From: Paraescarpia echinospica
Taxonomy: Eukaryota; Annelida; Polychaeta; Sabellida; Siboglinidae
Length of the DNA: 64,000 nucleotides
Reading direction: 5' to 3'
Assembly (NCBI GenBank): GCA_020002185.1
Contig: CM034535.1
Coordinates: forward strand, 70,116,228-70,180,227
The translations under genes were made by a program, and so were the position numbers. This document shows positions 12,501 through 25,875 of this stretch, piece by piece. The stretch's first letter is position 1; each line of letters begins with the position of its first letter. The notes under the pieces were generated by a model that was not told the origin of the DNA, made no database searches, and saw nothing but the letters and a program-made list of their open reading frames with translations.

Positions 12501-15500
12501 TGTCACAACTCTCCCCCTCCCAGCCATCTGTGCAACTGGCAACACAACAAGCCGACTTAGTAAAATAGGTACGTTCGTATCTAGTGTAATATTTACTCCC
12601 TAGGATGCTAAAGATGATGTATACACCACACCCTGGCAGACCTGCTGTATACACCACCCCCTGGCAGACCTGCTGTATACACCACCCCCTGGCAGACTTG
12701 CTCATTTGAACACCACCTTGCCTTCTCTGGGATGCATTCAGCCACTCACTGCATTTACTGCAGACTTTGTATACAAATATCGACCACCATTTATAGCTAG
12801 GTACTCATTCATACAGCCAAATGAACTGGAGCAATATGCTGTGAATTAAATTTCCAAAGCCTTGAAATGCAGCAAGAGGATTTGAAATGGGGCTCTCAGG
12901 ATTGAATCTGATGTTCTCATATTGATAGAGATTTTCTATGTATCGCCCGTGTAGAGGGGTGGACTTGCGAGGATATAATAACACGTCATCTTATATTATA
13001 CCAGTATCTGTCCAAACAAGGTGTACATGGCATATGAGCTGCAGCTATCAGTGCAAGTATTTTGGCAGCAGTTAATGTACATACATCACTTGTATGGGCT
13101 TTTGTAGAATGAGACCATTGTCTCTGTGAACAGGTTTTATTTCATTTCCATGTGTGTGAGATATTTTACTTCCCCTGGCTAAAAAGCCAGGTAGAAGAGA
13201 CCAATTTGCTAAGGGGTCACTATGTTATATTAGTGTTACTTGATCACACTATCTTCTGCAGTATACAATAAACATTTATAGTTACAGACCAGAAAAAAAT
13301 TAACTTGACAAAGATGAACAACTAATCAATCTACAAGCTGCTACTTGTATCAAATCAACATATTTAATAACTAATATCTATAAATAACGAAACCAACTTT
13401 TGCAACTGTATTGTGGTTCACAAGGCACAGTGGGCGTAGGTAGATAGAAAATACAAAACAGCATCCAATATAATTAGTTACTTATTGACCAAAATAATTT
13501 TTTATTATTTTGTTAACATGCAAAAATTCATAGCAACAAATATGATGTGAATCAATAATCATAACTGAACTTTGACAACACATGAGTGTAATATACATAT
13601 AAAAGATTATGAGAAGTGCAATACATGACGTGTGATATATAAACATGAGTGTAATATACACAGGAAAGATTATGAGATGTGCAATACATGAAGTGTGACA
13701 TATAAACATGAGCCATACTTGCAACGGAAGCCATTGAGCAGGTCTGTACAGTTGGCTCCGTTCTGGCAGGGCTCCGAGAGACACTCATCTATGACGACGT
13801 CACAAAGTTGTCCCGTCCACCCAGGCACGCATTGACAGGTGAACTGGTTGACACCGTCTGTACAGGTGGCTCCGTTCTTACACGGCCTCGGCTCACACTC
13901 GTCGATCTCCACCTGTCGCAAACACATCATGTAAGTCACAAGTCCTTAGAATATCACTATAATCACCCTAGTGTATGGAATGTGTATGTATATCTATGTA
14001 TCTGTGTGTCTGTGCGTCTGTGCGTCAGAGCACCTGTGCGTCTGTGTGTATATGTGTATTACCATCTCAACTTCTCTGGGAAGCATCCAGCCATGCTGCT
14101 ATTACTGCACAAAGCCTTCATTTACAAATATCCACCACTGTCTATAGCCAGGTACTCATTCATACAGCTGAGTGAACTGGAGAAACATAGAGTGAACGAA
14201 CACCAACAAGAGGATTTGAACATGAATTTCTATATTGAAAGTCTGTAAACATTACGCCACCACCATACCCCATACATTCTGAATATAATGTCAATGTAGA
14301 GATGAGATGCCCTGAGAATGGAGAAAGACCACAAGAGATGGAGGAATGTGGGACATTACCCGGAAGACGGGGCTACCACATTATCCAGAAGAAGAAAAAT
14401 AAGAGGAGAGATTTGTCCTGTTAGGGAGGTGAGTGGAGATTGCCGGTCAGAGCAAAAGTCAGGGTTGGTGGAGAAGGCAATGAAACAGGACAAAGGTGAG
14501 AGAAAAATTAAACTGGAGGACAAGTATAGATGACAGCTTCACCTCAGATGTCAGGGACAAAGAGGACAGCAATAAAAGTATCACCAAGAAGCACATGTAA
14601 ACACTTACAGAACAGTTGTGTCCAGTGTAACCAGCCTGACAGCTACAGGTGAAACTGTTGACGTGGTCAAAGCATGTGCCATTGTTGTGACAGGGTTCCA
14701 CCTGGCAGTCGTCAGTGTCTGTCTCACACAGCTCACCTGGTGGGAAATATAACTGAGTCTTGTTGCTCACAAACACAATTTACCTGGAGTGACATATCTA
14801 TGAATCTTTTTGCTTGCAAACACAACTTACCAGACCAGAACACTGTAAAGTCTACAGTGTTTTGGTCTGGTTGACAGTACTAAATTAATTACCTTATTAA
14901 ATATTAAACATAATGAAACATACAACCACAGAAACCTCTCCTCAGAGGCACATCAAATTCAACATTGCTGCAAAGTTTTGTTAAGGTGTATGTGGGAATG
15001 TTTGACTTATGTGATGTCATGCAGCAATAATAATGTATCCAAGTCATGATGTACTTGATACATTAATTACAGATAACATATCATACACAAGATTAAAAAT
15101 GGTCTAAATATGAAGTTAATATCATAAATAAAATGCACTACAATACACAGTTGACCTTGATTCAGATAGCAATTATGACGTATACCTGTAAATCCTGGGA
15201 GGCAGTCACACGTGTAGCCACTGATGTGGTCAATACACTGAGCTTGGTGGAGACAAGGTGAAGATTCACACTCATCTATATTCGTCTGACAGTATATGCC
15301 CTGGAACCCTGCAACGCAACCAGAAAACAAGCATTTAGAAGACGCAAGAGCTGCAGTATACCTAGGGCTTACTGGCCATGGCATGTTAGTCAGATCTCAG
15401 TCAACAAAAACATGCTAAATGAACAGCAAACAATATAACAAATATTAAGAACTTCAGCTACAAACATGGTATGGTGACATGGTTAGCTGCAGTGATTGGA

Positions 15501-18500
15501 TAACCTCTGTCTGAATGATACACTGATGAGAATATACTTTAAACTATATTTTATTATTTACAAAAGATACCTGCAAGTAGTTTGACCTAATAACCTATCA
15601 AATGTGTGCTCACATGGAACTTTTCTCCTGGAAAAACTTTAGAAAATTGACACATTTGCATAAATACTTCTTGTTACAATTTTAATTGTTGACAGACCTA
15701 TATATTTGCCTCTGAACTGTTCTAATAAAGTAATATATGAATTACATAATTAATCTAGTATGCTGTGGAATTAATTTATTTACAACTGGTAAGGAGTAAA
15801 ATAACTTATGTTAATAAATAACCCAGCACAATGAACTATGTAAGATGAGAATGATTCTGACCTGAGGAACAGTTGCAGTAGAAGGCATTTACTGCATCTG
15901 TACACGTGGCATTGTTCTCACACGGGGACGATAAGCATTCATCTATGTTATGTGAACAATTCACACCTTCAAAGCCTTCCTAAAAAAGTAGCATACAAAG
16001 AATTAAGAGGTGGTCACATAATTTCACAAAGTCCTAAAATATGTTAAGCATTACCTAAGAGGGTATTGGTCATCACCAATATATTGCTGGCAGAATAACC
16101 CTGTGCATTCTTTATCAATTTGACATGCAGTCCTATTAATTGCATTGACATATCTTTTTAATGTTTCTCTACAAATATTTCTACACCTTGGGTATCTTCT
16201 AACAAAGTGTTCAGGCAAGATTGCAAGAATTGCGAATATCAGACACAGGTGCTGTAATATTGTCAACACTGATAAAGATGACAGAATCCATTGACGTGTC
16301 TAAACAGAGATTTGATGATCCGATTGAAATAAGATATTTTGAAAACCTACCACACAGTTGCAGTGATACCTCTCAGGTGTGGTGGCCTTGTTGACACACT
16401 GGGCGTTATTGTCACATGGCGAGGGGTCACAGTAGTTGATGACCTGATCACAGTTCTTGCCTTTATAACCTGACAACCAGAAACAGATTAATGCCCACAT
16501 GCTCAATATGAGATTCATATAGAAAGATATAGTTTTCATGGAACAAGTTTACTTACCTCTGCATAGAATGGAAGACTACCCATTGACTAAGAATAAAACT
16601 CAACTTGAATCAATTTAAAAACATAATAATAGTCATTGTAGAGAGACAGTTAGAATAGGCTGTATCCACACAGCACCATTGGCCTCCAACCTATCAATTG
16701 ATAATGCATTAAAACAAAACAAGAAGGTAGTTATTTTCTTCTTCAGAGCAAGGGTAAATTAAGCCCCTACCTGGCAGACAGCTGCAGTTGTAGTTGAGCC
16801 AATTGCCTGTACAGTTGGCTTCATTCTCACATCGACCCAAGTCACACATGTTCACCTCCAGGCTGCAGTTCTTGCCATCAAACCCCGTCCCCTGAAACAG
16901 AACACTTCTGCTACATATGTATGCATTAATATGCTAATTTGGGGGAATTGTAAGTGTATCTCCCCCAGACACTGAGGTCCTCATGAGGTCTTCATTCGCC
17001 TTCTTTCACCAGTTGCCTCCCATCTACCAAATGTCAAAAACTTATTTTGAGTTATTTTCTTACAATGTTATGTATTTCCTTTGCCACCTACTGGAGATGT
17101 ATACGAACTGTATAGAGCCTGGAACCTCTCAACCGAGAGTCCGATGCCTAAACACTATGCTGCCACACTGCTAAATAGCAGTGGATATATATTGCTTGGT
17201 TAACCATGCAGTTTGATTAATAAAATATGTGACTGGAGAATACACAGAAGATTACTTTTAAAATCTGTTGAATTTTCCTGAATTTTCTCTATGCAAAGAC
17301 CAGTATCAATGCCAGTCTAACACCGGACTTCAGGAATTAGAGAGCAACGTATTCTACTCTTTCTTGGCTATAATTATTTACATAAACAACCAGTTATCTT
17401 CAGTACCTCACAGTGACATCTATATCCATTGAGCAGGTCTTGACAAGTGCCACCATTCTGACACGGAATGTCCTTGCAGTCATCTGTGTCATTCTCACAA
17501 CTGTAAACAAGAATATGACGACTACAGTGAGGCAGGGAGACACTGACAGATGTCTTAACAAGATTGCCACCCAAAGCAATAAGCTACAGTCACCAGGTGG
17601 CGGCACACAATGCAGCCTTTTTACAAACACAGTCACTAGATGGGAGCACCGCCCCACAAATACTGCTACTATTACAACTAGTGGTACCTATCTATTAAGG
17701 TCACCCACAGGTCAGGGCAAGTGACTTGAATAGTGAGGTGACCATATTAATGAGACTAACTTCCTATATTTTACTATTAAAAAAATTATTATGGACTGTC
17801 CCATGGTGACCTTGATTGCAAGGTGGCTGCATTACCAATGTGAGCATAAAGTGAGGTCCTGCTGTACATACACCCTGGTAGATGTTTCTTGGTGTTGTGG
17901 GAAAATAACCAGGAATAAGACGATCTGTTTGCAACATTTCATCATGAGCTGTACTGGAAGATTACAGGGTAATTACCCCATTTCAGTGCTGTCATATTAA
18001 CAGAAGACATACCTTGCCCCCTCCCAGCCTGGGAAGCAGATACACGTGTAGTCAGTGAGGCCGACTCGGTTACACACCCCGTTGGCACAGGGCTGAGAAT
18101 CACATGGATTTACTACGACATTGCAGTCGTCTCCTTCGTAACCTAGCAACAACAAATTCAATTAAATATTCAAACAATAATGATTATTAACAAATATTAA
18201 TGTATTAGTAACATGCAAAATATTAAATGATAAACTGTAAAATGTGCAGTTATAAATATATATCAATACCAAAAAAGTTGATAAATAAAAAATAACACAC
18301 AAAATGTATATGAATAAATGATACATAAGTGAATATAATAATAACTAATAATACAGTAAAACTAACAAAATATAAATAAATGAAATATAAATAACATATA
18401 AAATAAGTAAATATACCAATAATACATAAACAAAAATAGATGATATATAAATACTTAATAAATAAATGTGCAGGTGTAAAAAGTACTCGCCTTTCGAACA

Positions 18501-21500
18501 GTTGCAGGTGTACCTGGCGATGCCATCGACACAGGTAGCATTGTTCATACATGGGAGTGAGGCACACTCGTCTATGTCCACTTCACAAGTCTTGCCTGCA
18601 GACAGCATTCACCCATTTATTCATATTTTACTGTCTTACATTTCAGTGCAAAGGGAGCAGAGGTTCTCCATGTGCGACCTTTCTGCACTTACAGATGGAC
18701 GAAACTCCCAACAAATAGGTCATAAATGTTACTACAATATGATATGCGACAAGTAACCATTAACCACCCTCATTGTAGGTTGCACTAGTTTCAATTACCA
18801 TGCTGACATCTAACCTGACCAGAAAAACATCCATGCTTCTTGCTACTTAAACGTGGTGGTGTCATGAATATTTTCAATATTAATAACAGTAGGAGCTTCT
18901 TCACTCAGAATGGGTAACCACAAGTCTGAACCCCTCCCTGTTTTTTGTTTGTTAATAAACTTGGTTTTTATGTCTCTGTCAAAGTGAAACGGTTTCGGGG
19001 AAAAGCGTAATGAATCTAACAATCTGGTTTGGCCAGAAATATGTCTTAGAGTGTATCACCACAATGACATACATTTGATACAATCAGATGGAAGGATATA
19101 GTATTGGCAACAACTAGGAATGAGTCATTTTAGAAAATTAACACATTGGCAACAACAATAGTGGAAACCACATAGACGTCTTACCATTAAAACCAGCGAC
19201 ACAGTCGCAGAGAAACTGTCTGCCATTGTTCTGACACGTGGCTCCATTGTGACAAGGCTGCTGGGCACACCAATCTCTCACTGGAACAAAATTTACTTGA
19301 GATGACATCTGTAGAACTTATTAAAATCAAATTGTCAAGAGTGGCATCACCATCAGACATTTGACTAGGATAATCACAGAACAAAACATTAGGCAAAGGT
19401 TCTCAGATGGGATGCAGAGATTTGGGGACTTACTCTAGGAAATCATGGAGACCATTTCATAAACATTCTCATGAGCTCATAAGGTTCTCAGACGGAATGC
19501 AGAGATTTGGGGACTTACTCTAGGAAAACCTGCAGACCGTTTCACTAACATCTTATGAGCTCATAAGCCAGATTTTGCTCTTTAAAATCAATTTTGCTCC
19601 TAAACAGAGATCTTGTTTACTGTTTACTGTCAACACCAGAAGGCCACCAAGATGCTTTCGCTGGTGTGTCATGGGAATAGTGTCCTCTGTGAAATTGTGG
19701 CCGCTTTTTACATTTTGAAAATACGTCTTAAATTTAATGATGGATTCTATTTAATAATGGATTTTCTTTAAGTTATGGCCTCATTATTATAGTGAAACGG
19801 TCCCCTGGTGTCAGTTGTGGAAGGTGTTACACATAACACAAATACTTGGGTACCATTTCACAAAACAAACATTAAATTAATCAATCATGTACCAATATTT
19901 AACACAGGTAATAAATCGAGAACACCTAATGAAGCCATACTTCAAGAATGAAAAACAGACGAATACAAAGTAATAATTAGTGCATACCAAAACAGTCCGA
20001 CTTATTACTGGAACGTTCTAATTCTGTAATTTCGTTGTCCGCACAAGGTTTACAGACAGTGCTGCCCTCTTTGTCTTGGTAGGAGTTCACCGGGCATGTT
20101 TTGCACGGAGCCAGACCATCATTGCCATGGGAACCAGCTGGACATACGTCTAAAACAAAAATATTATAAGCATCAGTTCGATCTAAATATTTTGCTACAC
20201 TCTATGAAACTTTAATTGTGCATAGTACTGAACACAAGTCAGAGATTAAAAAAATAACATACTTCATATCTGGTTAATCATCTATCTCAGCCATGTTATT
20301 TCACATTTTTTATAGATACATACATAAAAAAGGGTCAACATTGTTAATTATAATGGGATTTACCATAAACTACCAGAACAAATTAGATTTTGTGTCTTAT
20401 CCTTACAGGTTTCTTGTTGGCTCCATGAGGAACTAACAGGAAAACCTGTAACAATTGTGTTACGTTAATTAAAAATATTGTCCTATGTACATATAAAGTA
20501 TCTATTTTTATGCAAGATTCTCCTCAGTTAGTCTACATTACTATTACATCAATAGTGTAAACACAAAAAACATTCGGTAGTTTTGAACTACCAGCAATCT
20601 GGTATGAGCACTATCACACCATTACCTACCAAACATATGCACTGACACCATAAACAATTATGACAAGATATTTCCAATCTAGTAAACTGACCAATGCACT
20701 GTGTGATGTTAATGGCACCATTTGTTGCAGTACTTGTGCCATCAGCACAAGACAGACACGAGGTGGCAGCACTGTCTGATTGGTATGTTCCACGTGGGCA
20801 GAGATTGCACGGTGTGACGCTGTTGTTGGAATACTGGCCAGGCAGGCACACCTCTGACAAAAAATAAAACATAAAGCTGACATTAAATGCAAGGTTACTA
20901 AATTATGTGTCAGAATCTATACATTAATACACTAAATGTTGGGCATTGTAAATGTATCTTCTCCCAGATGCCAAGGTCCTGTTGTCTCCGTCTTTGTGTA
21001 TTTACTGCCTTGGGTCACCAGTCTCTGATCTGTCAACCAGTGATGTGTGTAAAAAACACAAAGGTAGTTATTTTGAGTTATTCATTTGTTAGGTGAAGAA
21101 CTGAGGAATTAAATGGTCAGGGGGAACACATTTAAGATCAAAATATTATAATGACAATAACACCTACCCTAGGTTTGTTGCTCCAAGGGTGGCTATAAGC
21201 TAGTTTGGATGATCAAGCTTAATTTTTCAAGTTGTATGTGGCACATGTGAATTTTTTTATTATTTTTATTTTTTTTATTTAATGATATTTGTTAGATTCA
21301 GTATTAACAAAAACTGTTTTGTAAAAACACAGCTATCTTTTTGGGGTTTGCTCTATTACAAGTTCCAACATCATTTTACATTATTCAGGAAGAATCCTTT
21401 AAGTAAGCAAAATACAAGATATTTATTTGAGACCACAAACTGTACTCTTATTGACATTCAAATGTGAGTCTGCATCCTTGGACTGAGTAAATTATTGTTT

Positions 21501-24500
21501 AATGACTAGAAGAAAATAAACGACATAATAAAATGTAAATGTCTTGGTTTTATAGGGTGGTCGTATAATTTTGCAAAGTCCCAAAACTCCACTATGGTGG
21601 GACTAATTATAGAGTGGAAGAGATGTTAATGCACATTGCTGCAACTGTGGATATCAGAACCAGACAAGGTGGTGGGTGATGTCTTAGCAACTGTGGATAT
21701 CAGAACCAGACAATATGGTGGGTGATGTCTTAGCAACTATGGATATCAGAACCAGACAAGATGGTGGGTGATGTCATAGCAACTGTGGATATCAGAACCA
21801 GACAAGATGGTGGGTGATGTCTAAGCAACTGTGGGTATCAGAACCAGACAAGGTGGTGGGTGATGTCTTAGCAACTGTAGATATCAGAACCAGACAAGGT
21901 GGTGGGTGATGTCTTAGCAACTGTGGATATCAGAACCAGACAAGATGGTGGGTGATGTCTTAGCAACTGTGGATATCAGAACCAGACAAGATGGTGGGTG
22001 ATGTCTTAGCAACTGTGGATATCAGAACCAGACAAGATGGTGGGTGATGTCTTAGCAAGTGTGGATATCAGAACCAGACAAGATGGTGGGTGATGTCTTA
22101 GCAACTGTGGATATCAGAACCAGACAAGATGGTGGGTGATGTCTTAGCAACTGTGGATATCAGAACCAGACAAGATGGTGGGTGATGTCTTAGCAACTGT
22201 GGATATCAGAACCAGACAAGATGGTGGGTGATGTCTTAGCAACTGTGGATATCAGAACCAGACAAGATGGTGGGTGATGTCTTAGCAACTGTGGATATCA
22301 GAACCAGACAAGATGGTGGGTGATGTCTTAGCAACTGTGGATATCAGAACCAGACAAGATGGTGGGTGATGTCTTAGCAACTGTGGATATCAGAACCAGA
22401 CAAGATGGTGGGTGATGTCTTAGCAACTGTGGATATCAGAACCAGACAAGATGGTGGGTGATGTCTTAGCAACTGTGGATATCAGAACCAGACAAGATGG
22501 TGGGTGATGTCTTAGCAACTGTGGATATCAGAACCAGACAAGATGGTGGGTGATGTCTTAGCAACTGTGGATATCAGAACCAGACAAGATGGTGGGTGAT
22601 GTCTTAGCAACTGTGGATATCAGAACCAGACAAGATGGTGGGTGATGTCTTAGCAACTGTGGATATCAGAACCAGACAAGATGGTGGGTGATGTCTTAGC
22701 AACTGTGGATATCAGAACCAGACAAGATGGTGGGTGATGTCTTAGCAACTGTGGATATCAGAACCAGACAAGATGGTGGGTGATGTCTTAACAACTGTGG
22801 ATATCAGAACCAGACAAGATGGTGGGTGATGTCTTAGCAACTGTGGATATCAGAACCAGACAACATGGTGGGTGATGTCTTAGCAACTGTGGATATCAGA
22901 ACCAGACAACATGGTGGGTAATGTGTTAGCAACTGTGGATATCAGAACCAGACAACATGGTGGGTAATGTCTTAGCAACTGTGGATATCAGAACCAGACA
23001 ACATGTTGGGTAATGTGTTAGCAACTGTGGATATCAGATCCAGACAAGATGGAGGGTAATGTCTCAGCAACTGCGGATATCAGAACTAGACAAGATGATG
23101 GGTAATGTCTGAGCAACTGTGGATATCAGAACCAGACAAGATGGTGGGTAATGTGTTAGCAACTGTGGATATCAGAACCAGACAACATGGTGGGTAATGT
23201 GTTAGCAACTGTGGATATCAGAACCATACAACATGGCGGGTAATGTCTGAGCAACTGTGGATATCAGAACCAGACAAGATGGTGGGTAATGTCTGAGCAA
23301 CTGTGGATATCAGAACCAGACAACATGCTGGGTAATGTGTTAGCAACTGTGGATATCAGAACCAGACAACATGGTGGGTAATGTGTTAGCAACTGTGGAT
23401 ATCAGAACCAGACAATATGGTGGGTAATGTCTTAGCAACTGTGGATATCAGAACCAGACAACATGGTGGGTAATGTCTTAGCAACTGTGGATATCAGTAC
23501 CAGACAATATGGTGGGTAATGTCTTAGCAACTGTGGATATCAGAACCAGACAACATGGTGGGTAATGTCTTAGCAACTATGTTGCATCAGTTGCATCTGA
23601 CAGGTTTTGTCAGTCATTCTGGATTGCTCAAAATCACAAGTCCCACACCAAATCCAAGTTGAACCAATACAAAACATGACATTTTCCTGAGCTTTGCGAA
23701 CGACTGAAACTAAGCACCCCTTAGTAATTAGACACTGTCACTGACCAACACAATCGGTCAAGTTCTTGGCATGTTCCTGAAGCGTGGAAGTGCCGTATGG
23801 GCACAGTTCACAGGCTGTTTGTCCGTAGGCACCCTGGTAACTGCCCTTGGGACAATCAAGGCATTTGGTTCTATCCTGATACATGCCTGGGGTGCACTTC
23901 ACTAAAACACAAACATAAACCTTAAAACCACAAAAGTACACATTAATGCATAAAGACAACATACATAGAAGATCCATCACAAAATAATTAAATAGGGTAG
24001 TAATTATCCCATCTTCATCTGAAAGGGATAAAATTTTATAAAGGTAAGCAGAGTAATTATTTTAACTTTTTTCATGTTTTCGGCAATGGACAATGTTCCA
24101 GTCAACAGCAAGGCCAAGTTCACTTTTATCTTGACACTTTGTGGAAGATATGCACAAAGATGCAGAATTGTATCACATTTCTTTAATACTGCCTCTGTAC
24201 ATCTTTCAACCTGTCTGTCAGCTTTGGTGGTTCTCATAAGGCCTGTGAGGTTTCTGAACAATCTCCTACATCACTCAACAATTTAATTATGTTCTTCAAT
24301 GGTTATCTGTTAATAATTCTGTAACTTAAGCATAACCAAATAAAATTAATTTGTACGTTTTCTCACAATCAAAACATTGACCAAGACGATGAACAATTCG
24401 TGTTCAAAGGGGATATTTACAAGAAAACTTTCTGTGATGTAATTCACTGCTAACTTTCACCTTTCAGCGAGGTTATCTGTTCCATTACCTGGAATCAGCA

Positions 24501-25837
24501 AGGGTGTTAATTATTAGCAGGAAGTTCACTGAATCAGTTGTACTTTGTCCCAATTTGAAGTCTGGTGTGTGGGAACCATCAAACTTCAAAGGTGTTTGTG
24601 GGTAGAGCCTCCTGCCTCCGCAAAACGTGCCAATAACTGCTGCTTACAATTTGAATTTCTTTACAATTTGACCATTTCGAAGTTTCAAACTAGGAATACT
24701 ATTTCAGGCTATCTAAAAAACATTTGGCAAGCTATGTTTTAAATAACAAAATTTTCTTAATATACAACTATAAATTTCTGACTCACATCGACATTTCTAC
24801 CACCTTTGGCAGCCTTCATCAGGAAATGTCAATGTGAGTCGAAAATTTCTAGATGTGTATTAAGAATTTGTTTTTATTTAATTCTTCCAACTTTATGAAC
24901 ATTTCCACGAATTTGGCAGGCTGTGTGCCTTCATCATATTTAGTCTGATGTTAAGATCATTATATTAAAAAACAAGGAACAGAGAGCCTCGGTTAAAATG
25001 AGTACTCACAGCAGAATCCATTCTTGTAGATTTGACCCACAGGACAAGTGAACCCACTGCCCCACTTGGTGGCATTGTCATGGTGGCAGACACCTTCGGT
25101 CAAATCACTGGCAGACGATTCATAGTGCGCTATGACTTTGTTAACCAACTGCTTTGCACACCATCTTATGAAGGTTGGCCCAATACCCTCAGTGCTCTTC
25201 ACCGTAAACTGGTACTTGAACCTGAGCCACGTCTACAAACAGCACATATCAATAAGTTTTTATCTGGGATAACATTGATGTGTCCAGTACGTCGCAGTTT
25301 GTGTTCTTCGAAATAGAAGTTGTGTGCATGACCTCCATCAAGCTTGACCTTTGCCACCAGTGTTAATAACTAGTAACCACACAAACCAAAAAAGTGCTCC
25401 TTTTGATCTGTATACAACATGTCATTACCAATCTATTAAATAATTCCATATGGACAACTTAGAACTTGAAAAAACTCATTACAAAATTCTGACACAAATC
25501 GATGTATGGGTACATATAATATACTCACTAACGGTAAGTTCTGCTGCACCTTTTGGATTGATGTCATGTCAATGTTGAACTTGTCAGTGTATGTGCCACA
25601 CGCATCCATCTTTGCTGTAAACATGTATGACATGATCTGGTTCGCATCATCATCTGTGCATTCACTGGTCAAGTTCATTGCCACGTATATTTTGTATTCG
25701 GGGAAGATTTTGTCTGAAATGAGGAAAAAGGTTGTATGTTGGTAACGTACCATTTACAGTTTCATGGACTGTATGCTTAAAGTAGTACTTATGCTGCACA
25801 AAAATAAATAACAATATCCTTATACTGTCATAGATAA

Positions 25838-25875
<38 letters not shown>

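Noticed and set aside
12411..12527. Alternative acceptor for EGF 12 exon at 12528-12529
   Set aside because: It breaks frame with the phase-2 end of the previous exon. The acceptor giving right end 12535 restores a normal EGF.
19187..19396. Open frame with Val-Cys-Pro-Ala-Ala-Leu on the minus strand
   Set aside because: It overlaps EGF 1 in the wrong frame; the correct frame gives the Cys-x4-Cys EGF pattern with matching splice phases.
21640..23580. Possible CRISPR-like array
   Set aside because: Units are directly adjacent with no variable spacers and the context is an animal intron. It is a minisatellite. The same holds for the 34-bp arrays.
24004..24286. Paired open frames on both strands near 24.1 kb
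   Set aside because: They lack domains or splice signals that join to the traced exons, and phases of the flanking exons already fit without them.
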